Positions 58,655 through 64,000 of a stretch of DNA of 64,000 nucleotides are shown here, piece by piece; the first letter of the stretch is position 1, and every line of letters begins with the position of its first letter. This stretch comes from CAIQQQ01 sp037445025 (GTDB lineage Bacteria > Pseudomonadota > Alphaproteobacteria > Acetobacterales > Acetobacteraceae). Under the pieces are notes generated by a model. That model made no database searches. It had not been told where the DNA came from and worked only from the letters and a program-made list of their open reading frames with translations. The DNA lies in the NCBI GenBank assembly GCA_037445025.1, contig JBBILI010000013.1, positions 66,447 to 130,446 on the forward strand, read 5' to 3'. The position numbers and the translations under genes are program-made.

Positions 58655-60175
58655 TTACGCGGCGTTCGTCTGGTTCGCGCCGGTGGCGATGGCGATGATG
58701 TCCTCCTGCACGACCGGGCGGCCGTCGCCGCCGACCTCGCCGGCGATACGACCTTCGCGCATCACCAGCACCCGGTCGCAGATGCCGACGATCTCGGGCA
58801 GATCCGACGAAATCACGATCACGCCCACCCGCGCCCGTGCCAGGCTGTCGATCAGCCGGTAGATCTCGGACTTGGCGCCGATATCCACGCCCCGCGTCGG
58901 CTCGTCGAGGATCAGCACCCGCGGCTTCGTCTCCAGCAGACGCGCCAGCAGCACCTTCTGCTGGTTGCCACCGGACAGCGCGCCCACGTTGATCATGTCG
59001 GCCGCGACACGGATGCCCAGCGTGGTGATGGCTTCGGCGGCGCGCCGGGCGGCAGCGGGAAAGTTCAGCAGGCCGCCCCGCATGGCATCGAGCTCGATGA
59101 CGCCGAGATTGATGTTCTCACGCACCGTCATGTCGAGGAACAGGCCGAGGCGCTTGCGGTCCTCGGTGAGGTAGACGATGCCGGCGGAGATGGCGTCGCG
59201 CGGCGTGCGGATGGCGAGCGTCCGGCCATCCAGTGTCACCGTGCCGCCGCTGCAGCGATCCGCCCCGTAGATCAGCCGCGCGAACTCGGTGCGCCCGGCG
59301 CCGACCAGGCCGGCGATGCCCAGCACCTCACCCTCATGCAGGTCGAGCCCGCAGGGCTGCACCCGCCGCCCATCGGTCATACCGCGCACGGAGAATATCA
59401 CGCCGCCGCGCCCGGCGGTGTGCTCCTTCTTGTAGAAGCTGGCGAGGTCGCGCCCGACCATCATGCGCACCAGCGTCTCGGCGGAGAGCTCGGCCCGACC
59501 GATCGTGCCGACCGCGGCGCCGTCGCGCAGCACGCTGACGCAATCGGCAAGTTCGTAGATCTCGCCCATGCGGTGGCTGATATAGATGATGGCGAGCCCG
59601 TCATCGCGCAGCCTGCGGATGAGCGCGAACAGCTTCTCCGTCTCCCGCGTGGACAGCGACGTCGTCGGCTCGTCCATCACCAGAATGCGGCTTTTCGCGT
59701 TCAGCGCGCGGGCGATCTCCACCATCTGCCGCTCGGCCATCGACAGCGTGTTGACCAGCGTGCCCGCGGTGAAGCCGACACCCAGGCGCTGCAGCAGCGC
59801 GTTGCTGACCGATGCAATACCGGCACGATCGATCAGCGCGCCGCGCCGCTTCTCGGTGCCGAGAAAAATGTTCTCCCCCACCGAAAGGTTCGGCGCCAGG
59901 GTCAGCTCCTGGTAGATCACCGAGACGCCCAGCTCGCGCGCGGCCAGCGGGCCGTCGATCACCACCGGGCTGCCGTCAATGCGGATCTGCCCGCCGGGAT
60001 CGGCCTGGTAGGCGCCTGACAGGATCTTCATCAGGGTGGATTTGCCGGCGCCGTTCTCGCCCATCAGCGCATGGATCTCACCGGGTCGGACCGCAAGCGA
60101 GACATCCTTCAGCGCGCGGTTGGCGCCGAAGGTCTTGGAGATGCCTTGCATTTCCAGAATCGGGGCGGTGCTCAT
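58655..60175 (-). CDS. ribose-type sugar ABC transporter ATPase (two ABC domains)
   Basis: The 506-residue RbsA/MglA-type protein has two ABC domains. The first has Walker A GENGAGKSTLMK near 38, signature NTLSMAERQMVEIARAL and Walker B ILVMDEPTTSLS. The second has a degenerate Walker A (GLVGAGRTEFARL), the signature GALSGGNQQKVLLARLL and DEPTRGVDIGAK. This asymmetry is normal for the family. It overlaps the ROK regulator by four bases. Confidence 0.94.
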   Translation of the reverse strand: MSTAPILEMQGISKTFGANRALKDVSLAVRPGEIHALMGENGAGKSTLMKILSGAYQADPGGQIRIDGSPVVIDGPLAARELGVSVIYQELTLAPNLSVGENIFLGTEKRRGALIDRAGIASVSNALLQRLGVGFTAGTLVNTLSMAERQMVEIARALNAKSRILVMDEPTTSLSTRETEKLFALIRRLRDDGLAIIYISHRMGEIYELADCVSVLRDGAAVGTIGRAELSAETLVRMMVGRDLASFYKKEHTAGRGGVIFSVRGMTDGRRVQPCGLDLHEGEVLGIAGLVGAGRTEFARLIYGADRCSGGTVTLDGRTLAIRTPRDAISAGIVYLTEDRKRLGLFLDMTVRENINLGVIELDAMRGGLLNFPAAARRAAEAITTLGIRVAADMINVGALSGGNQQKVLLARLLETKPRVLILDEPTRGVDIGAKSEIYRLIDSLARARVGVIVISSDLPEIVGICDRVLVMREGRIAGEVGGDGRPVVQEDIIAIATGANQTNAA

Positions 60176-61410
60176 GCGCGTGCCTCCTGGGGGTCGATGG
60201 GTTGGCCGGTCAGGTGATCCCGTGTGGGGCTGAAGCTGTCATGCAGCGGCAGGCTGGCCGCCCCCACCGAGGCGGCCCATGGCCCGACCTGCCCTGCCAG
60301 CACCACCGGCGCGTGCCGGCGCTCGGCCACGATGGCGTGCATAAGCCGGGTCAGCCGGCCCGCGACATTCTCGAGCGCCGGTGTCGGCAGATCGCCCGCA
60401 ATCACGACATGGCCGACATCGAGCAGATGGGCCGCCGTCAGCACCGGCAGGCTCATCGCGTCAGCCGCGTCCTCGGCCCAGGCATCGAACAGCGCCTGGT
60501 GGGACGCGATGGTGGTGGCGGAGACGAAGGTCTCGGGCTTGGGCGCGCCGTGGTGGCGCAGATGGCGTGTCAATGCGCTCAGCGAGGCACGGGCCAGCAG
60601 AATGGTGCCGGCCGGCGCGGGCGGTGCCGAATCGAGTCGCGACGGCCCCACCGGAATCACGCCGAGATCGCCGGCATTGCGCCGGGCGCCGCGGAAATAG
60701 TCACCCCCCAGCACCACGCCACCGCCCAGCGCGGGGCCGATGAACACGTAGAGAAAATCAGCGATCTCGCGGCCCCGGCCATAGATCAGCTCGCCGATGG
60801 AGGCGGCACTGCCGTCATTCTCCAGCGTGACGTTGAGCCCCGTGGCCCGGGCCAGCGCACCCACCACATCGAACCCGCCCCAGCGGCGAAACCGCGCCTC
60901 CGGCAGGTTCAACTCGCGCAGCCAGCTGTCGAGATCATACGGCGTGGCCACGCCGATGCCGGTCAGCCGCGTCCGTGCCTCCGGCGACAGCAGCCGCATC
61001 ATGCGGGCGATCTCCGCCGAGAGATGCGTCATCGCCGCCTCCGGCTCAGGCAAGGTCTCCAGCGTGTCGCGGTCGATGATCCGGCCGTGCAGATCCACCA
61101 GCACGGTCTGCAGCATCGTGCGGTCGATGCGCACGCCGATGGAGAACGCGCCGTCAGGGTTGAGTTCCAGAATGGTGGCGGGCTGGCCGCGCTCGCCGTG
61201 CCGCTTGCCGGCGCTGCGGATGAGGCCGGCCTGTTCCAGCCTGCGCACGATCAGGCCGGTGGCGTTCTGGGTGAGGCCGACCAGGCGCGACAGATCGGCC
61301 TTCGAGGCATGGCCGGCGCGCCGCAGCGCGGTGAGGATGACACGGGCGTTGTAGTCGCCGACCAGCGACGAATTGGACCCCTGGCCGACCAAGGACCGCG
61401 CCTGTGACAC
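60172..61410 (-). CDS. ROK-family transcriptional regulator
   Basis: The 412-residue protein has an N-terminal winged helix (ALRRAGHASKADLSRLVGLTQNATGLIVRRLEQAGLI) and a ROK sugar-kinase-like domain (TGIGVATPYDLD, NDGSAASIGELIYGRG, VFIGPALGGGVVLGGDYFRGARRNAGDLG). The zinc-cluster Cys set typical of many ROK repressors is absent. The start is GTG at 61410 with GGGAGGG upstream. It is the first gene of the importer operon and probably senses the transported sugar. Confidence 0.9.
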   Translation of the reverse strand: MSQARSLVGQGSNSSLVGDYNARVILTALRRAGHASKADLSRLVGLTQNATGLIVRRLEQAGLIRSAGKRHGERGQPATILELNPDGAFSIGVRIDRTMLQTVLVDLHGRIIDRDTLETLPEPEAAMTHLSAEIARMMRLLSPEARTRLTGIGVATPYDLDSWLRELNLPEARFRRWGGFDVVGALARATGLNVTLENDGSAASIGELIYGRGREIADFLYVFIGPALGGGVVLGGDYFRGARRNAGDLGVIPVGPSRLDSAPPAPAGTILLARASLSALTRHLRHHGAPKPETFVSATTIASHQALFDAWAEDAADAMSLPVLTAAHLLDVGHVVIAGDLPTPALENVAGRLTRLMHAIVAERRHAPVVLAGQVGPWAASVGAASLPLHDSFSPTRDHLTGQPIDPQEARA

Positions 61411-61435
61411 CTGATGTCCCTCCCCCGATTTTTTC

Positions 61436-61454
61436 TTAATTCAATGTGAATTAA
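61436..61454 (-). promoter_or_regulatory. ROK operator candidate
   Basis: A perfect inverted repeat TTAATTC/GAATTAA with a 5-nt centre (AATGT) lies 26 bases upstream of the ROK gene start, in a short AT-rich island. AT-rich palindromes of this type are the usual ROK/NagC targets, so autoregulation of the importer operon is likely. Confidence 0.6.
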
Positions 61455-61518
61455 TTAAATCGGTGGTCAGGTGTCAATAGAAATCCGGCGACCCGTTCGG
61501 GCCGCCGGAGGCTGCGGT

Positions 61519-62535
61519 TCAGCCGATCCAGCCGCGCACGGCCGCTTTCAGGAAGGCCTTGTCGGCCGGGATCACCGCGGGGCTGCCGGCGCGATGGCCC
61601 CAGATGCTCTCGATCGGGCGCAGTTCACCGTGCCGGAGGAACGGCAGCTCAGCTTCGTTGTCGGCCACGCGGAAATACAGGTCCGTCGTGCTCGGCAGCA
61701 GCATCACGCGGGCCTGGATGGCACCGAGCGCCTTCTCCAGATCGCCGTTGTAGAGCGGGTTGGCGCTGATATCGGCGGTGTACCAGGTGACCAGCTGGGC
61801 ATAGGAATTCGCCGCCCGCTTGTTGAGGTAGCGGTCCTCCCAGTCGGTCTTGAGGAAGGTCTCCAGGTCCGGCGCGCCGAGCGCGGTGATGTGCAGATTG
61901 GCGCGGTAGAAATCCTGGCTCAGCGCCCAGCCGGCATAGATATGGGCAAACGCACGAAACGCCGCGCGCGGCTCGGCCGAGAAGCGGCCGCCGCCGATAT
62001 GTTCCGGGGCTGCTTCCAGCGTGCGCATCAGGCTGGAGAGGAACACCTTGTTGTGCACCGCCGTCCGCGCGCTGCCGCATACCACGAAGGCATGGTCCAC
62101 CTTGTCGGGGAAGGCCGCCGCCCAGTGATAGGCCTGCCCCGCGCCCATCGAGAACCCATACACCGCGTGCACCCGCTCGATATCGAACAGCGTGTTCAGC
62201 AGCCGGTACTGCGCCTGCACATTGTCCCACATCGTCACCACGGCCGGGAAATCGGTGATATCTGCGGCACTCGACGACAATCCGTTGGAGAACATGTCGA
62301 TGATGACGATAAAGAACTTCGTCGGATCCAGAATCCCGTCCGGTCCGATCAGCCATTCCAGATCGGCGTGCTGGGCGCCGTAGCTGCAGGGATACACGAC
62401 CACGTTGTCGCGCGCCGCCGAGAGCGTGCCGTGCGACTTCCACACCAGCTTCGCGTCGCGGATCACCTCGCCGGATTGCACCACATAGTCGCCAAGGCTG
62501 AATTCGCCTGTTGCCTGGGGCCAGCTCATCGTCAC
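61519..62535 (-). CDS. MetX-like alpha/beta hydrolase (homoserine acetyltransferase superfamily)
   Basis: A 338-residue protein with homoserine O-acetyltransferase-like organisation: VWKSHGTLSAARDNVVVYPCSYG, KFFIVIIDMFSNGLSS, VYGFSMGAGQAYHWAAAFPDKV (nucleophile elbow), LLPSTTDLYFRVADNEAEL (acid region) and IESIWGHRAGSP (catalytic His). MetX proper usually shows GGSMGGMQ, so the acyl acceptor may differ. No methionine genes adjoin. It is divergent from the GST gene with a 127-base gap. Confidence 0.8.
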   Translation of the reverse strand: MTMSWPQATGEFSLGDYVVQSGEVIRDAKLVWKSHGTLSAARDNVVVYPCSYGAQHADLEWLIGPDGILDPTKFFIVIIDMFSNGLSSSAADITDFPAVVTMWDNVQAQYRLLNTLFDIERVHAVYGFSMGAGQAYHWAAAFPDKVDHAFVVCGSARTAVHNKVFLSSLMRTLEAAPEHIGGGRFSAEPRAAFRAFAHIYAGWALSQDFYRANLHITALGAPDLETFLKTDWEDRYLNKRAANSYAQLVTWYTADISANPLYNGDLEKALGAIQARVMLLPSTTDLYFRVADNEAELPFLRHGELRPIESIWGHRAGSPAVIPADKAFLKAAVRGWIG

Positions 62536-62662
62536 GTCACCTTTGTTCGGGAAGACGTATGCTGACCCGATCTGGCATCCCAGGGCAACCGGGGGAGATG
62601 GCCCGGCGGGCCCGGGCCATGGTAGATCACCGATCGATCGTCACGTCCCAAGGAGGCTCAAC

Positions 62663-63343
62663 ATGCTGAAGTTCTATTACAGCCTGGCACCGAACCCGAT
62701 GAAGGTCGCTTTGTTCCTCGAAGAGGCGGGCATGCCTTACGAGGCCATCCCGGTGGACACCCGCAAGGGCGAGCAGTTCGCGCCGGAGTTCACCAGGCTG
62801 AACCCCAACAACAAGGTGCCCGTCATCGTCGATGGCGATGCCGTGGTGTTCGACAGCAACGCCATCCTGCTCTATCTCGGCGAGAAGACCGGCCAGTTCA
62901 TGCCGGCGAGCACGCTGCCGGCGCGCGGGCAGCTGCTGTCCTGGCTGATGTTCATCGCCTCGGGCGTCGGCCCGTATTCCGGCCAGGCCGTGCATTTCCG
63001 GCACTTTGCGCCGGAGCCGAAGGACTACGCCGTCACCCGCTATCTGTTCGAGGCCAAGCGGCACTACGGCATTCTCGATGCCCATCTCGCCACCAACACC
63101 TATATGCTGGGCGACAGCTACACGATCGTCGACATGGCGCTGTGGGGCTGGACCCGGATGGTGCCGTTCGTGATCGGTGACGACGCCTGGGCCGGTCTGC
63201 CCAATCTGAAGCGCCTGTTCGATGAGATCAGCGCCCGCCCCGCAGCAGCCCGCGCGCTGGCGCTGAAAGACCGGCATGCGTTCAAGACGGAGTTTGACGA
63301 GGAAGCCAAGAAGGTGATGTTCAGGCATATAGCGGCAGTATAA
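62663..63343 (+). CDS. glutathione S-transferase family protein
   Basis: The 226-residue protein has a thioredoxin-like N-terminal domain (LKFYYSLAPNPMKVALFLEEAG, FTRLNPNNKVPVIVDGD, VFDSNAILLYLGEKTG with the cis-Pro in VPV and the Asp/Ser gamma-glutamyl contact) and an all-helical C-terminal domain (YMLGDSYTIVDMALWGW). It conjugates or reduces substrates with glutathione; the substrate is unknown. AAGGAGG precedes the ATG at 62663 by eight bases. An AT-rich repeat follows its stop immediately. Confidence 0.9.
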   Translation: MLKFYYSLAPNPMKVALFLEEAGMPYEAIPVDTRKGEQFAPEFTRLNPNNKVPVIVDGDAVVFDSNAILLYLGEKTGQFMPASTLPARGQLLSWLMFIASGVGPYSGQAVHFRHFAPEPKDYAVTRYLFEAKRHYGILDAHLATNTYMLGDSYTIVDMALWGWTRMVPFVIGDDAWAGLPNLKRLFDEISARPAAARALALKDRHAFKTEFDEEAKKVMFRHIAAV

Positions 63344-63345
63344 GA

Positions 63346-63381
63346 GAAGTTCTTTTTTGAAAAAAAGAACCAAAAAACTTT
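63346..63381 (+). terminator. 36-bp AT-rich dispersed repeat after the GST gene
   Basis: This sequence is identical to 56551-56586. It contains GTTCTTTTTT and its complement, forming a hairpin. It starts three bases after the GST stop. In both locations it is immediately downstream of a gene, but in opposite orientation, as expected for a symmetrical terminator-like repeat. Confidence 0.65.
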
Positions 63382-63514
63382 CTGTCGGCTGACGCTCCCC
63401 TCCGGAGAGAGGTCCGCTCAACCGTGAGAGCGGGATGAAATGATCCTGGATCGGGAATACCCGACGCAGGCCGAAATCTGATCCAAGATGCTGGCCGGGC
63501 GGAGGCCAGCATCG
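63382..63514. other. gene-free stretch before the IS630 remnant
   Basis: Together with the flanking repeat and insertion-sequence debris, bases 63344-63880 contain no intact gene. Nothing recognisable is seen in 63382-63514 apart from a short inverted repeat near 63493-63509 (CTGGCC/GGCCAG). Confidence 0.4.
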
Positions 63515-63826
63515 ATGGCAGGATCGTGTTCGAGAGATTTGCGCGAGCGCGTGGTCGGCCCTGTTGTGCACGGTGGGATGGGTCAGGCGACCGCGTTGGG
63601 ATGCACAAGCTTGGCCATCACAAAGGCCAGGCAATCCGCGGTGCGATACGCCAAGGAGGCGGTAAGCTGTTACTGTTGCCAAAATACTCCCCTGATCTGA
63701 ACCCGATCGAACAGGTGTTCTCTCGAGCGGGGTGGCATCTGATAGGCGATGCCGCTCCGCCCTTGCTCTTTGTTTTCACGAGCAATTTTATGGCACGGTG
63801 AGTCCACCTGAAGCCATATTGCTCTA
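63515..63826 (+). mobile_element. internally deleted IS630-family element with transposase fragments
   Basis: From an ATG at 63515 one frame reads SRDLRERVVGPVVHGGMGQ, matching the N-terminal helix-turn-helix start of IS630 transposases. About ten codons later another frame reads LGHHKGQAIRGAIRQGGGKL and LLPKYSPDLNPIEQVF (to about 63726), the C-terminal DDE region. The whole middle of the gene is missing and the frame is shifted. The element ends with a palindrome and the terminal sequence also found, inverted, at 1330-1434. It is a dead derivative that might still be mobilised in trans. Confidence 0.75.
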
Positions 63827-64000
63827 GCAGCCTGTCGGATTGGGGTACCCAATTTTCCAGCAAACCGCTAAAATCTGTGGATGACGACCTTCATTCCGTT
63901 CAACCGTGATCAAGCGTTCCTTCTGCCGCCGGACCTGAAGGAGTGGCTGCCTCAGGACGACATGGCTCATTTCATAGTGGCTGCGGTTGAGCGTGTGCCG
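63827..64000 (+). mobile_element. left end of an IS1182-type insertion sequence
   Basis: The sequence changes abruptly after the IS630 end to GCAGCCTGTCGGATTGGGG, a plausible terminal inverted repeat, followed 54 bases from the boundary by a transposase start. The element runs off the window. Its insertion abuts the IS630 remnant exactly. Confidence 0.6.
63881..64000 (+). CDS. IS1182-family transposase, N-terminal fragment at window edge
   Basis: The 40 visible codons read TTFIPFNRDQAFLLPPDL then KEWLPQDDMAHFIVAAVERV, which matches the conserved beginning of IS1182-type (DDE) transposases. The rest lies beyond the window, so integrity cannot be judged. Confidence 0.8.
   Translation, partial: MTTFIPFNRDQAFLLPPDLKEWLPQDDMAHFIVAAVERVP

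Noticed and set aside
57359..60019. 886-codon open frame opposite the sugar importer genes
   Set aside because: Antisense shadow of RbsC/RbsA-type genes with intact motifs on the other strand.
3..63343. Prophage, integron or conjugative island
   Set aside because: No integrase, phage structural, conjugation or att-like sequences were recognised; mobile sequences are limited to IS and REP elements.

Overview
The window is 64 kb of GC-rich bacterial DNA with codon use strongly biased to G/C in third positions. Several features point to an aerobic alphaproteobacterium, tentatively Acetobacteraceae: an oxygen-dependent (CobG/CobN-type) cobalamin pathway, an Entner-Doudoroff dehydratase, a glutathione-dependent formaldehyde dehydrogenase and GTAG-type REP palindromes. 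No rRNA, tRNA or CRISPR array was seen. No phage genes were seen.

Bases 1-19,500 hold housekeeping genes and small modules. An esterase pseudogene broken by an in-frame TAG is followed by IS630-type terminal debris. Next comes a minus-strand series: mutL (with an exact internal 105-bp tandem duplication), pgi, a DUF3035-type lipoprotein, lspA, ileS, ribF and a double GNAT protein. After these lie a 2-keto-4-pentenoate hydratase, a class III alcohol dehydrogenase, a DUF427 gene and a VapBC pair. A minus-strand operon (acyl-CoA dehydrogenase, APH-type kinase, DUF6285-type protein, acyl-CoA ligase) matches the LvaC-A-B-E set for 4-hydroxyacyl-CoA catabolism. Two unrecognised plus-strand genes follow.

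Bases 19,950-40,850 are a near-complete late and middle aerobic cobalamin cluster. cobU-cobO-(hicA-hicB)-cobQ and cobC run on the minus strand and cobD on the plus strand. A cobalamin riboswitch then heads a tightly overlapping plus-strand operon: DUF1636, cobW, cobN, cobG, cobH, cobI, cobJ, then (after an inverted cobK) cobL, cobE, cobM, cobB, cobT and cobS. A histidine phosphatase, probably alpha-ribazole phosphatase, lies nearby. Its start region is amplified five-fold in 32-bp steps, which creates four stop-start-coupled mini-ORFs. cobA, cobF, the CobS/CobT chelatase subunits and cobR are not in the window.

Bases 40,970-54,660 look like a catabolic island: an orphan molybdopterin hydroxylase large subunit, an MFS permease, a GntR/FCD regulator, an alpha/beta hydrolase-fold protein lacking the usual nucleophilic Ser, a luciferase-like flavin monooxygenase, a complete branched-chain-type ABC importer, an ACMSD-like amidohydrolase and an AtzG-like/amidase pair. 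Together they suggest uptake and ring or amide breakdown of a nitrogen-containing or aromatic substrate, which cannot be identified from sequence alone.

Bases 54,680-64,000 hold edd, a ribose-type sugar ABC importer with a ROK regulator and a palindromic operator candidate, a MetX-like hydrolase, a GST, an internally deleted IS630 remnant, and the left end of an IS1182-type element running off the window. Convergent gene pairs repeatedly end in REP hairpins whose GTAG/GTAA tetranucleotide supplies the stop codon.
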